A stretch of 64,000 nt of DNA from Pectobacterium parmentieri (GCF_001742145.1 NZ_CP015749.1:2542001-2606000), one strand, 5' to 3'. Counted from the first letter of the stretch, positions 18,592 to 26,829 are shown. The notes: generated by a model from the letters alone, not told the origin. Numbers and translations: made by a program.

Positions 18592-19056
18592 ATGAACGGA
18601 TGGGGAAAACCAAATCAAGATCATTGGTCCGCTCCGCATTTTGATGCGTACGGTTTCAGGCGTTCTGAGTTAAAGGAATTGGCAGATAAACTCAGTATGG
18701 ATTTATCCACCCCTCTAGAGGAGGTGACTCCAACTACTTTCAATAGCGCTGAAAGTATTAAACCCATGAGTGATGCTGATATTGAAATGCTCCGTATGGA
18801 GATTGATTCACTTAGGAGGCAAATCCGTAAACTTGAAAACGAACGTCCAATTTTGATTAAAAAATATAGGGACGATGATCCCCTTTATCTTGCTATTCAG
18901 ATAAGGAATCAGGAGTGGGCTAAATACGACACCGAAAATGACAGAGCAACAAGAGGGAACCAAGTAGCAATAATCCAAACTCTAGAGGGAAAAGGATTTT
19001 CAAATGCTCAAGCAAAATCTATCGAAATGGTTGCATGTCCTATAAAACGTGGGTAA
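18592..19056 (+). CDS. Hypothetical protein with central coiled coil
   Basis: 154 residues with no named family recognised. Residues 58-85 (SDADIEMLRMEIDSLRRQIRK) form a probable coiled coil. The C-terminal part, DPLYLAIQIRNQEWAKYDTE to VACPIKRG, resembles a segment common in prophage early proteins. It starts after TTAACGGAGAT, 14 bases from the upstream stop, so the two are probably co-transcribed. Followed by a palindrome-rich gap. Confidence 0.65.
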   Translation: MNGWGKPNQDHWSAPHFDAYGFRRSELKELADKLSMDLSTPLEEVTPTTFNSAESIKPMSDADIEMLRMEIDSLRRQIRKLENERPILIKKYRDDDPLYLAIQIRNQEWAKYDTENDRATRGNQVAIIQTLEGKGFSNAQAKSIEMVACPIKRG

Positions 19057-19094
19057 CAACCATTACCCTAATGGTTTTATTTACGATATCACTG

Positions 19095-19175
19095 TTACCC
19101 CTGAGGGTAATAGATAGCTACCCTCAGGGTAGTTATCTATAAAAAATGGTCTATTACCCTTACCCCTCAGGGTAA
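19095..19175. promoter_or_regulatory. Cluster of three TTACCC..GGGTAA palindromes upstream of alpA
   Basis: TTACCC-CTGA-GGGTAA (19095-19110), CTACCC-TCA-GGGTAG (19118-19132, within a longer hairpin 19111-19139 with arms TAGATAG/TTATCTA) and TTACCC-CTCA-GGGTAA (19160-19175). They sit 100-180 bp before alpA. They look like three operators of one dimeric regulator. A related motif lies outside the element at 16403-16417. Confidence 0.7.
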
Positions 19176-19274
19176 TCCCCCCAGAAAATACCATCATGCC
19201 TTATGGTATGAAAAATAACTTAATTTACATGTAATGATTATCTCGTAAACCGCAATAGACGTTACGAGGTAAAT

Positions 19275-19472
19275 ATGGCTCAGTCATTAATAAGATTCGC
19301 TGAAGTACAAAAACGCACTGGCTACAGTAAGGCATGGTTATACCGCCTTATGAAAGAACAGCGCTTCCCCACCGCTATTAAGATTGGTTCTCGTTCGATT
19401 GCTTTCGTTGAAAGTGAAGTTGATGAATGGATTAATCAGCGCATCGCAGAGTCTCGCGGGGAGGTTGCATAA
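19275..19472 (+). CDS. AlpA family transcriptional regulator / excisionase
   Basis: 65 residues, full-length AlpA: LIRFAEVQKRTGYSKAWLYRLMKEQRFPTAIKIGSRSIAFVESEVDEWI, a MerR-like winged helix. In P4-like elements AlpA/Vis proteins activate or repress early promoters and assist excision. It follows GTTACGAGGTAAAT and overlaps the next gene by one base (TAATG). The upstream palindromes make it a candidate regulator of its own operon, or a target of another regulator. Confidence 0.92.
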   Translation: MAQSLIRFAEVQKRTGYSKAWLYRLMKEQRFPTAIKIGSRSIAFVESEVDEWINQRIAESRGEVA

Positions 19473-19915
19473 TGCAAATAAAAAACGCCCGTGCTACCGA
19501 GCGTCAACTTGAACAAATAAAACCTGCTGCGCAAACTAATATTGCTGGTGGACATAATAGCCAGCCAGAGCGGATAAGGCCAGTCCCTAAGAAGCACCGC
19601 GCACGAATTTTCATGCTGCGTTCCGGTACTGGCGGCTTTACTGAGAATGACATTCTCCTACATTGCCGACTTTCTTCTGGGAGGAACTATCCGTCAGAAT
19701 TAGAAAGACTGCTTGATATTCGGTTAGAGCGAATTGACGAGCCAAACACGGACGGGATCGGCAGTCACTATCGTTATCGGTTTGCAAAGCGCGATGATAT
19801 TTCTCGCGTCATTCAACTGGTAAATGCCAATGCCGATATTAACGGCCACCAGCCGCTTACCCAGCAAGAAATTAACCATATCATTAGCCTGTACCCGGAT
19901 TACGCCGCCAGCTAA
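19472..19915 (+). CDS. Hypothetical protein, possible winged-helix DNA-binding
   Basis: 147 residues, translationally coupled to alpA. After a polar N-terminus, residues 45-105 (RARIFMLRSGTGGFTENDILLHCRLSSGRNYPSELERLLDIRLE) look like a winged helix typical of small phage regulators, followed by HYRYRFAKRDD. I recognise no named family. Its place between alpA and the antirepressor-like gene suggests an early regulatory role. Confidence 0.7.
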   Translation: MQIKNARATERQLEQIKPAAQTNIAGGHNSQPERIRPVPKKHRARIFMLRSGTGGFTENDILLHCRLSSGRNYPSELERLLDIRLERIDEPNTDGIGSHYRYRFAKRDDISRVIQLVNANADINGHQPLTQQEINHIISLYPDYAAS

Positions 19916-19928
19916 CGGAGCCTGATTT

Positions 19929-20726
19929 ATGAAATCAAAAAATAATGACCTCAACGGTCAGGGATTCGCTCACCCTGAAAACAGCCAGAGCGATATTTAC
20001 AGCAATGACTTTGCCGCGATTGTCCCTGTTATTTCTGGTCGAATTTGTGGGCGTGAAAATAATATTGTTAGCGCCAAATCATTGCACACAGCGCTAGGCG
20101 CAGGGCGTGTATTTTCCAGTTGGTTTAATGGCCGAGTTTCTCAGTATGGTTTTGTGAAAGGAACAGATTTTGACCAATTAACACCGGAACGGGTGGAAAT
20201 TACCGGAGCTGGTCGCCCTGAGGTTGATTACGCCATCACTTTGGATATGGCAAAAGAATTGGCAATGGTTGAGCGCAACGAGAAAGGCCGCGCTGTTCGT
20301 CGTTACTTTATCCAGTGCGAAGAAGCCCTACAGCGTAGCGTGCCGGAAGTGGCCGCACGTTTCAGACGCCAGCTAAAAGCCCGATTGACCGCTGCGAATT
20401 ACTTCAAGCCGATGTGTGCCGCATTGGAAATCGCCCGCTCTGAACTGGGCAAGAAAACGCTACCGCACCACTACACCACCGAGAGCAACATGATCGCCCG
20501 CCTGGTATTGGGTGGCCTAACGGCAAAGGATTGGGCGCGGGTTAATGGTATTGCAGGAGAGCCACGCGACAGCATGAGCGCGGATCAGTTGGAATACCTT
20601 TCCTACCTTGAACAGACCAACATCACGCTGATCGAACTGGGGCAGGATTATCACCAGCGAAAAGCTGAGTTAACCCGACTGTCTCAACGCTGGATGGCAA
20701 AACGTTTGGGGGGGAACCATGCGTAA
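19929..20726 (+). CDS. AntA/AntB-type antirepressor family protein
   Basis: 265 residues. Residues 28-135 match the AntA/AntB domain: SAKSLHTALGAGRVFSSWFNGRVSQYGFVKGTDF, DYAITLDMAKELAMVERNEKGRAVRRYF and CEEAL. In phage P1 this domain antagonises a repressor. The C-terminal half (about 140-265) is a separate helical domain with ARLVLGGLTAKDWARVNGI, not recognised. It starts after CGGAGCC. As satellites often use antirepressors to respond to helper phage, this is a candidate induction factor; the target is unknown. Confidence 0.87.
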   Translation: MKSKNNDLNGQGFAHPENSQSDIYSNDFAAIVPVISGRICGRENNIVSAKSLHTALGAGRVFSSWFNGRVSQYGFVKGTDFDQLTPERVEITGAGRPEVDYAITLDMAKELAMVERNEKGRAVRRYFIQCEEALQRSVPEVAARFRRQLKARLTAANYFKPMCAALEIARSELGKKTLPHHYTTESNMIARLVLGGLTAKDWARVNGIAGEPRDSMSADQLEYLSYLEQTNITLIELGQDYHQRKAELTRLSQRWMAKRLGGNHA

Positions 20727-20816
20727 TGCTTCCACGTGGTTAATGAACAATGCGCCGGCTGTATACGAAAAGCACCCACATCATTTCGCCGACGCAATTG
20801 TGCGTGCGCTGGCTGG

Positions 20817-20990
20817 CTATTCTTTTGACTTCTTGCGTTGCCGGTATTTCACCTCACGCTGTAAAGCAGAAACAACGAATTGCCCAGTTGTTTCACCCTC
20901 TTCCTTCAGTGCTTCAACCTCTTTAACCACTTCATGTGGAACACGGGCGGCAATAGTTTGCGACCGGCCATTAACTGCTTTTGTTGCCAT
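20817..20990 (-). CDS. Ribbon-helix-helix protein, YlcI/YnfO type
   Basis: 57 residues: MATKAVNGRSQTIAARVPHEVVKEVEALKEEGETTGQFVVSALQREVKYRQRKKSKE. The layout beta-strand (QTIAARVP), helix, turn (GETTGQFVVSAL), helix is that of Arc/CopG-type dimeric repressors. It is the only minus-strand gene in the early block and therefore a plausible maintenance repressor. Three near-palindromes GGTGTTCAACACC lie just upstream (21011-21093) and are its likely operators. A longer N-terminal frame through those sites is not credible. Confidence 0.75.
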   Translation of the reverse strand: MATKAVNGRSQTIAARVPHEVVKEVEALKEEGETTGQFVVSALQREVKYRQRKKSKE

Positions 20991-21010
20991 ATCAGTGTTT
21001 CTCCGTTTTA

Positions 21011-21093
21011 GGTGTTCAACAGTATGGCATGAAAAAAGTGATTGTAAACGCTTGACGTGTTCAACACCTTGCAATAGGCTGGTGTTCAACACC
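21011..21093. promoter_or_regulatory. Three GGTGTTCAACACC near-palindromic operators
   Basis: Copies at 21011-21021 (3' arm degenerate), 21057-21068 and 21081-21093, with a half site GGTGTT at 21103. They fill the gap between the minus-strand RHH gene and the plus-strand Icd-like gene, so one regulator could govern both directions. The second to third copies are 24 bp apart start to start. Confidence 0.65.
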
Positions 21094-21119
21094 TTATCCA
21101 CAGGTGTTACACAAATAAC

Positions 21120-21154
21120 GAAGCCCAGCAGTGCGGGAACACTTACTGGGCTTC
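21120..21154. other. Inverted repeat in the leader of the Icd-like gene
   Basis: Perfect 9-bp inverted repeat GAAGCCCAG/CTGGGCTTC with a 17-base loop, about 30 bases before the Icd-like start. No T-run follows. It may act as a transcript hairpin, comparable in position to P4 immunity RNA elements, though I see no direct homology. Confidence 0.4.
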
Positions 21155-21182
21155 TCACCACACCGTTATTAGGAGTAACGCT

Positions 21183-21374
21183 ATGGCTGATTCACAGTCT
21201 ACCCAAACTCACCCCAAATTTATATGGCGCTTTCTGGCGCTGGGCATGTCGTCTCGCCGCATTATTCGCATTGTTGCCACTACCGAACGCGAAGCACGGG
21301 AAAAATCCCCATCTGGCTGTGTCATGGTTTTCGCTGGCCGCCTACCCGTTCAGGAGGTGCGCTATGTTCGATAA
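21183..21374 (+). CDS. Icd-like (Ash family) host cell division inhibitor-like protein
   Basis: 63 residues after a strong AGGAG. The pattern THPKFIWRFLALGMSSRRIIRIVATTEREAREKSP..CVMVFAGRLPVQEVR is that of the Icd-like/Ash proteins common in P4-like elements and P1. Icd of P1 blocks cell division; most homologues are untested. It opens a chain of five small overlapping genes leading to the primase. It overlaps the next gene by 11 bases. Confidence 0.8.
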   Translation: MADSQSTQTHPKFIWRFLALGMSSRRIIRIVATTEREAREKSPSGCVMVFAGRLPVQEVRYVR

Positions 21375-21549
21375 CACCCCGTTAGCACTGGAAGAAATCA
21401 TCGACCAATGCCGCGCACTGGCCTACGCCGCTGTTAACACCGATGAGCCGCAAGCGCGTGAAATCCTGTTATTCATCCTGCAAGAGCGCATCGATCACCT
21501 GTCCCACACCAGCCAGATAGAAACGGATGAGGTGGGACATGGCGCATAA
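21364..21549 (+). CDS. Small hypothetical protein
   Basis: 61 residues beginning MFDNTPLALEEIIDQCRALA after GGAGGTGCGCT. Helical and acidic, with no recognised family. It overlaps both neighbours, as typical of compact phage early operons. A longer upstream in-frame extension runs through the antisense RHH gene and is rejected. Confidence 0.65.
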   Translation: MFDNTPLALEEIIDQCRALAYAAVNTDEPQAREILLFILQERIDHLSHTSQIETDEVGHGA

Positions 21550-21739
21550 CCATTCACTGACACAAGCAGCCCAGCAAGCCGATAAGTTGGGCGTTCTGCT
21601 GATGATGCTGGAAATGACACACAGAGAGCTGGATGACGGCGATTTATCGACAGCGTTAGCACTGGCATGCGATTTATCCGGCACCTCATCCTCATGGCTA
21701 CTGGAAGAGCAAAAACAGCGAGGTCAAGACCATGAATAA
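21539..21739 (+). CDS. Small hypothetical protein
   Basis: 66 residues: MAHNHSLTQAAQQADKLGVL.., with helical LLMMLEMTHRELDDGDLSTALALACDLSG. ATG 21539 follows GAGGTGGGAC; an ATG at 21527 would add four residues. It overlaps the genes on both sides by 11 and 8 bases. It resembles small prophage proteins next to primases but I recognise no function. Confidence 0.65.
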   Translation: MAHNHSLTQAAQQADKLGVLLMMLEMTHRELDDGDLSTALALACDLSGTSSSWLLEEQKQRGQDHE

Positions 21740-21917
21740 CGCTATTCCGCTGGATTTGGCCGCATTCCGCGCTGGACAGATTTCCATCCTGTTTCACGTC
21801 ATTCAGGAAATGGTGGAGAAAGAACACCTTTCCCCTCAGCTATCCGGCCTTATCGGGATCGCCAGCGATATGCACGCCGAAGTCCGCGAATCACTGGAAC
21901 AGGAGACGGGAGAATGA
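21732..21917 (+). CDS. Small hypothetical protein
   Basis: 61 residues, MNNAIPLDLAAFRAGQISIL.., largely helical (ILFHVIQEMVEKEH, IGIASDMHAEVRESLEQ). It follows GCGAGGTC and overlaps the next gene by an ATGA junction. No recognised family. Confidence 0.65.
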   Translation: MNNAIPLDLAAFRAGQISILFHVIQEMVEKEHLSPQLSGLIGIASDMHAEVRESLEQETGE

Positions 21918-22114
21918 AGGGTGGGATTGAAACAAAACTGACCATGCTCAGGGGCATTCTTGACCTGATGACCTGCTGCGACGATTCAACCGAACTTGAC
22001 ACACTCCGCAATGTCGCCTTAACCGCGCTGGTGGTGGTCGCTGAAATCAATGATGAGTATTGCCGTGCGCATTGCGGTGATAAACGTAACAAAGCCAAGA
22101 GAACCGCAGCATGA
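21914..22114 (+). CDS. Small hypothetical protein
   Basis: 66 residues, MKGGIETKLTMLRGILDLMT.., with two adjacent Cys (TCCDD) and a basic tail DKRNKAKRTAA. It is joined to both neighbours by 4-base overlaps (ATGA), so it belongs to the primase operon. No recognised family. Confidence 0.65.
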   Translation: MKGGIETKLTMLRGILDLMTCCDDSTELDTLRNVALTALVVVAEINDEYCRAHCGDKRNKAKRTAA

Positions 22115-22740
22115 ACAACATCATTTCTTTACCCCTGTCACTGGAACAGGAACGCGCCCCGTATATCGATGTTTCCCCTGATGGTGTCTGCCTGATGGCG
22201 CTGGACGGTGAAGGCGAATACGAAGTAGCAACGAGCCACCCGTTTGATTATGCCCTTTCCAGCCTGAATCGCGGCCATTATGACCATGACCCGTTAAATG
22301 GGGTGCGAGTGATCCATGCGCTGGCACAGGCTCAGGAAAAGGGCTATTTCCAGCCTGATGATCAGCAAAATTTGGAGATGTGGCGCTGGCTGGTGGCTTA
22401 CGAATTCATGAAAGAGCAGCAGCGCAACGGTGCGCAAAGTACCACAGAGAACAGCGGCCATAGTGAGGTTATCTACCGAGGAAAACACGGCACAATGCGC
22501 ATTTATCCCGATACGGAACGTTTTGCAATGGCGAACAATATCGAAGGCGCATTGATTGGGAAATTTGGCCGTGAACAAGGCACACGTAATGCCATTTTGT
22601 TTTATCAGGGAATGCTCGATCATCAAAGCACAGTGCCTGGACTGTCCGAGATGGGGCGGCAAACGCTGGCAGATATGCACGATGAATTTATTCAGATGTG
22701 TAATGCCAATGAATTACCACCCACACCAACGGCGCACTGA
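22111..22740 (+). CDS. Hypothetical protein upstream of the primase
   Basis: 209 residues, cytosolic, no recognised family. The middle (MWRWLVAYEFMKEQQRNG) is helical. The C-terminal half (GKFGREQGTRNAILFYQGML, LADMHDEFIQMCNAN) is also helical. It overlaps the preceding gene by 4 bases and ends 10 bases before the primase start. An auxiliary role in replication is possible from position only. Confidence 0.65.
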   Translation: MNNIISLPLSLEQERAPYIDVSPDGVCLMALDGEGEYEVATSHPFDYALSSLNRGHYDHDPLNGVRVIHALAQAQEKGYFQPDDQQNLEMWRWLVAYEFMKEQQRNGAQSTTENSGHSEVIYRGKHGTMRIYPDTERFAMANNIEGALIGKFGREQGTRNAILFYQGMLDHQSTVPGLSEMGRQTLADMHDEFIQMCNANELPPTPTAH

Positions 22741-22750
22741 GGGCAAGTGA

Positions 22751-25453
22751 ATGCGTAATATCGATTTTATCCGCAAGGTATCCGCCGTTGCTACTGGTCG
22801 CTGGCCTGATGTACTTTCTCAATTGGGGATCGAGGTTCCCCATCATCCAACAACGCTTACCCCTTGCCCGGCCTGCGGCGGTACCGATCGCTTTCAGTTC
22901 GATAATCTGGAAGGGCGCGGGACATGGCATTGCCGCCACTGTGAGCCGGAAGCCGGTGACGGGCTGGCGCTGGTGATGAACGTTCGCCAGTGTGCCGCAA
23001 TGGATGCGGCGCAACTGGTGGCAGAGGTGTTGGGTATCGATGCCCGAACATGGGAACAACCCACCCGCCAGAGTGAACCGCCAGCGGAAAATAACGGGCG
23101 CTCTCCTTCCGTTGACGAAAAAGCCCAACGCTTTACCCCGCGTCTGGCGAAGCTAACCACGCAGGCACAGCCGGGAGAGTCTGCATATCTGGAAGGAAAA
23201 GGGTTAACGGGGTTTTCGTATCCGCTGCTGTCTGATGGCACTCTGCTGCTGGCGCTACAGGACGCGAACAGCACCACTACCGCCGCGCAGACGATAAAAC
23301 CCGATGGTACTAAGCGACTGGTGACCGATTCCGCCAAACGTGGTGCGTATCACATTGTTAACGCCTCAGAACAGCCCGACACGGTGATTATCGGTGAAGG
23401 GCTGGCAACGGCGTTAAGCACTCACCTGATGCGTCCTGAGGCGCTGACCATCGCGGCTATCGATGCGGGCAACATGGTGCCGGTGGCAAAGGCGATGCGT
23501 GCTCTGTATCCCAATGCGCAAATCATCCTTGCTGCGGATAACGACATCGTGGCAGGTAAACCGAACGGCGGGAAGGACTGGGCAGAGAAAGCCGCCCGTA
23601 AGGTGAGCGGCTGGGTAGCCCTGCCGCCTACCGATGAAAAAGCAGACTGGGACGATTACCGCCAGCAATTCGGATTGGATGCCGCTACACAGGCGTTTAC
23701 TGAATCGCTGTATCAGCTACAGGCCGATGTGCCGGCTGACGAAAAACAGAGTTGTGATGACCCGCTGAAGCCGCGTGTAGAAAGCCGCAAAGATGGCGTT
23801 TTCTGGATCACGCCCAAAGTGGATAAGGTCAGCGGTGAGGTGATCAACAACGAAAGCTGGCTATGCTCACCGCTAGACGTGATCGGCAGTGGCCGTGACG
23901 ACAGCGATCAGTTTTTGATACTGCGTTGGCATGTTGCTGGGCGTAAAACGCCTGTCACCGCTGGGTTACCACTGGCCGATGTTGGTGAGCGGGAAGGATG
24001 GCGCACACTGAAAGCCGGTGGCGTGACCGTGACAACAAAAACCTTTCTACGCGCCATTCTGGCCGACTGGCTACAGAATCAGGGGAAAGCCGAACTCTGG
24101 CAGATCAGCCACACCACTGGCTGGCAATGTGGCGCTTACATCATGCCAGATGGGGATATTATCGGTTCACCGCTTCAACCCGTCTTGTTTCGGGGGCGCA
24201 GTGCTGCTGCTGGCGGCTATGCGGTTAAAGGATCGGCGGCAAGCTGGCAGGACGGCGTAGCCAAACTCGCACAGGGTAACCCCTCCATGATGACCGCGAT
24301 CGCCGCCGCCTTAGCCGCCCCCCTAATCGGCCTGTCTGAATCAGACGGTTTCGGCCTGCATTTCTATGAACAATCCAGCGCAGGGAAAACGACTACCGCC
24401 AATGTCGCTACCAGCCTTTACGGTGATCCCGATGTGTTAAAACTCACCTGGTACGGCACAGCGTTGGGGATTGCTAACGAAGCCGAAGCGCACAATGACG
24501 GCCTGCTGCCACTCGATGAGGTGGGACAAGGCAGTGATGCGCGTTCTGTCTCCACCTCAGCCTATACACTGTTTAACGGTGTCGGGAAGTTGCAAGGCGC
24601 ACGGGATGGCGGCAACCGTGAGCTAAAACGCTGGCGCACCGTGGCGATCAGCACTGGTGAAATGGACATGGAAACCTTTCTGACCAGTGCAGGCATAAAA
24701 TCCAAAGCCGGTCAGTTGGTGCGCTTGCTTAATTTACCACTGGAAAAAGCGCAACAGTTCCACGGATATAAAAGCGGTAAAGATCATGCCGATGCGCTGA
24801 AAGCAGCGTATCGTGTCAATCATGGCGCGGCTGGCCGTGAATGGATACGTTACCTTGCGCATCACCAGAAAGAGGCGATTCAGGCTGTCAGAGAAGCTGA
24901 AAGCCGCTGGCGATCGCTTATCCCTTCCAACTACGGTGAACAGGTTCACCGTGTAGCAGAGCGTTTCGCCATTCTGGAAGCGGCATTGCTGGTGGGGAGA
25001 ACGATCACGGGATGGAATGAGCAGGAATGTCGTGATGCCATACAACACTCCTTTAATGCCTGGTTGCGGGAGTTTGGCACAGGCAACAAAGAGCATCGGC
25101 AAATTGTCGAACAGTGTGAAGCGTTCCTGAATGCACATGGCCGGAGTCGGTTCGCCCCATACCCTTACGACCCTACCAGCCTGCCTATTCGGGATTTGGC
25201 CGGATACCGTGACGACAGAGGCAAGCACGATGATGCGCCGATGATTTTCTATACCTTCCCTGCGGCATTTGAGGGCGAGATCGCCAAAGGGTTTAATGCG
25301 AAGCAATTTGCGGAGGTATTAAAAACCACGGGGATGTTGACCCCGCCCACCAGCGGCAGAGGGTTTCAGCGTAAATCCCCCCGCATTGATGGACGACAGT
25401 TTAACGTGTACGTGATCCACTACATGCCAGAGGAAGAAGCCACGCAGGAATAA
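22751..25453 (+). CDS. P4 alpha-like primase-helicase (zinc finger, TOPRIM, DUF927)
   Basis: 900 residues. The N-terminal primase zinc finger is CPACGGTDRFQFDN..GTWHCRHC (residues 37-65). TOPRIM-type blocks are VIIGEGLATALSTHL and AQIILAADNDI (about 215-265). A DUF927 helicase domain spans about 350-700 with Walker A EQSSAGKTTTANVATSL and Walker-B-like DGLLPLDEVGQG. P4 alpha both primes and unwinds at its own origin. Here an iteron cluster lies directly downstream (25476-25735), so the protein probably recognises those repeats. It is the longest gene of the early operon. Confidence 0.93.
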   Translation: MRNIDFIRKVSAVATGRWPDVLSQLGIEVPHHPTTLTPCPACGGTDRFQFDNLEGRGTWHCRHCEPEAGDGLALVMNVRQCAAMDAAQLVAEVLGIDARTWEQPTRQSEPPAENNGRSPSVDEKAQRFTPRLAKLTTQAQPGESAYLEGKGLTGFSYPLLSDGTLLLALQDANSTTTAAQTIKPDGTKRLVTDSAKRGAYHIVNASEQPDTVIIGEGLATALSTHLMRPEALTIAAIDAGNMVPVAKAMRALYPNAQIILAADNDIVAGKPNGGKDWAEKAARKVSGWVALPPTDEKADWDDYRQQFGLDAATQAFTESLYQLQADVPADEKQSCDDPLKPRVESRKDGVFWITPKVDKVSGEVINNESWLCSPLDVIGSGRDDSDQFLILRWHVAGRKTPVTAGLPLADVGEREGWRTLKAGGVTVTTKTFLRAILADWLQNQGKAELWQISHTTGWQCGAYIMPDGDIIGSPLQPVLFRGRSAAAGGYAVKGSAASWQDGVAKLAQGNPSMMTAIAAALAAPLIGLSESDGFGLHFYEQSSAGKTTTANVATSLYGDPDVLKLTWYGTALGIANEAEAHNDGLLPLDEVGQGSDARSVSTSAYTLFNGVGKLQGARDGGNRELKRWRTVAISTGEMDMETFLTSAGIKSKAGQLVRLLNLPLEKAQQFHGYKSGKDHADALKAAYRVNHGAAGREWIRYLAHHQKEAIQAVREAESRWRSLIPSNYGEQVHRVAERFAILEAALLVGRTITGWNEQECRDAIQHSFNAWLREFGTGNKEHRQIVEQCEAFLNAHGRSRFAPYPYDPTSLPIRDLAGYRDDRGKHDDAPMIFYTFPAAFEGEIAKGFNAKQFAEVLKTTGMLTPPTSGRGFQRKSPRIDGRQFNVYVIHYMPEEEATQE

Positions 25454-25865
25454 TCCCCTACGTGCGAGAAAGTATGTTGGTTCAGTCAGTTCAGTTGGTT
25501 CAATCTGTTAGATTCTTTGTTTTATAAGGGAAATATTTTCTTTTTTGAACCAACACTGAACCAACAAACGGGCAATTTGAACCAACACGGCGATTATCCG
25601 ATAATTTTCTGGCTGGATGCGTGAACCAACAACAATCACGGCTGAACCAACGTAATAAGGGCTATGTTGGTTCATATAAATCCAGCACTGGCGCGGCTTA
25701 GAAGCCCGTGAACCAACTGAACCAACCGAACTAACACCTTTCTGCTGATCTATAGAGATTCTTTCGGTAGAGTGTTTGAAGAAAACATATGTCATTAACT
25801 GAGTAGCTATTATTAATAAATATAAATTGGCTTTTAAAATTCATCATTAAAAAAAGGAAATCAGC
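25454..25865. other. Candidate replication origin: ten TGAACCAAC iterons
   Basis: Ten perfect copies of TGAACCAAC or its complement GTTGGTTCA. Plus-sense copies start at 25546, 25557, 25578, 25622, 25643, 25709 and 25718; inverted copies start at 25476, 25494 and 25666. A degenerate copy, CGAACTAAC, is at 25727. Copies 25557/25578 and 25622/25643 both lie 21 bp apart. An AT-rich stretch (25505-25546) lies among them. The block sits directly after the primase-helicase gene, as iteron origins do in P4-like elements. No gene fits in this 412-bp gap. Confidence 0.75.
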
Positions 25866-26681
25866 ATGGCAATTATTTATCATTATTGTAGCCCTGAGAC
25901 ATTTCATAAGATTATTGAAAATAAAACCCTATGGCTGTCCGCAACTAATAACATGAATGATTTTTCTGAAGGTAAATGGGTTGAGAATGTGCTTGCTAAG
26001 GTTCTGAATGATAATCATACAGATGATAATCATGAATGGTGCAATAATCTATGGAGAACAGTGGTCAGTAATAACCAAATAGCTTATGTAAGCTGCTTTT
26101 CAAAGGAAGGCGACACGCTAAGTCAATGGCGGGCTTACGCTCAGGATGGGGAAGGTGTTGCTATCGGATTTGATGAGGATAAGCTAGGATTAGGTTCGGG
26201 CATGCCAATTTGGCACGCTGCGGGGGGCGTTCATTCAATAAAACTAAATGAGATTGAATACATTGATACTCATGAATTACAAAGAGAAATAAAATCGATT
26301 ATATTCAAAAAAGGAGGGCAATACATTAACAATGTAAATCACCTCTTTGAAATAACCGCAAAAATAAATCATTTATCCATGACGATTAAAAACCCCGCAT
26401 TTGAAGAAGAAAAAGAAAAACGAATAATATACAAAGCACTCATAATGACAGACAAAGAAAACAGAACAACTCAAGCATTCCCAAGCATTGGGGATGTAAA
26501 ATATAGAATATCAAATGGTTATTTGACTTCGTATTTTGATTTTAAATTTAATTCCAATGTTATTAAGGAAATAGTTTTAGGCCCGAAAAATAAATTTTCC
26601 CAGTATGATATAGAAACATTCCTTAGCATTAATGGACTAACAAAGGCTAACGTTGGAAGAAGTACAGCAACCTACAGGTAG
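25866..26681 (+). CDS. DUF2971 domain protein, probable cargo
   Basis: 271 residues. The N-terminus IIYHYCSPETFHKIIENKTLWLSATNNMNDFSEGKW followed by AYVSCFSKEGDTLSQWRAYAQDGEGVAIGFD is the DUF2971 pattern. The role is not established; such genes are frequent in mobile elements and near defence genes. Its AT-rich composition differs from the GC-richer primase operon before it, and it has its own AAAGGA site and a downstream terminator. That marks it as an exchangeable cargo gene. A phage-defence role is a hypothesis. Confidence 0.8.
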   Translation: MAIIYHYCSPETFHKIIENKTLWLSATNNMNDFSEGKWVENVLAKVLNDNHTDDNHEWCNNLWRTVVSNNQIAYVSCFSKEGDTLSQWRAYAQDGEGVAIGFDEDKLGLGSGMPIWHAAGGVHSIKLNEIEYIDTHELQREIKSIIFKKGGQYINNVNHLFEITAKINHLSMTIKNPAFEEEKEKRIIYKALIMTDKENRTTQAFPSIGDVKYRISNGYLTSYFDFKFNSNVIKEIVLGPKNKFSQYDIETFLSINGLTKANVGRSTATYR

Positions 26682-26721
26682 CCGTTGCCTTCTATAAAAA
26701 CATGCGCTAATTTACCGAAAG

Positions 26722-26761
26722 ATACCGGAATATGGCTTAAAAACCACTCCGGTATTTTTTT
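26722..26761 (+). terminator. Rho-independent terminator after the DUF2971 gene
   Basis: ATACCGGA/TCCGGTAT form an 8-bp stem with an 18-base loop, followed by a T-run (26755-26761). It separates the cargo gene from the late-type cassette. Confidence 0.75.
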
Positions 26762-26829
26762 GCCTAAAATCTGCCTAACTCCTAAGCCTGTATGGTTCGC
26801 CCAGCAGGCTTTTTTCATGGATACATACG

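Noticed and set aside
20719..21549. A 276-codon plus-strand frame through the Icd-like region
   Set aside because: It starts with a good ribosome site, but from about 20817 it runs antisense through the RHH gene and its operators, and then over the Icd-like gene in another frame. Only its last 61 codons (21364 on) look like a real gene. The first 30 codons could be a remnant of a broken gene.
25454..25735. GAACCAAC repeats as a possible CRISPR array
   Set aside because: The repeats are only 9 bp, occur in both orientations and have irregular spacing; no cas genes are nearby. An origin fits better.
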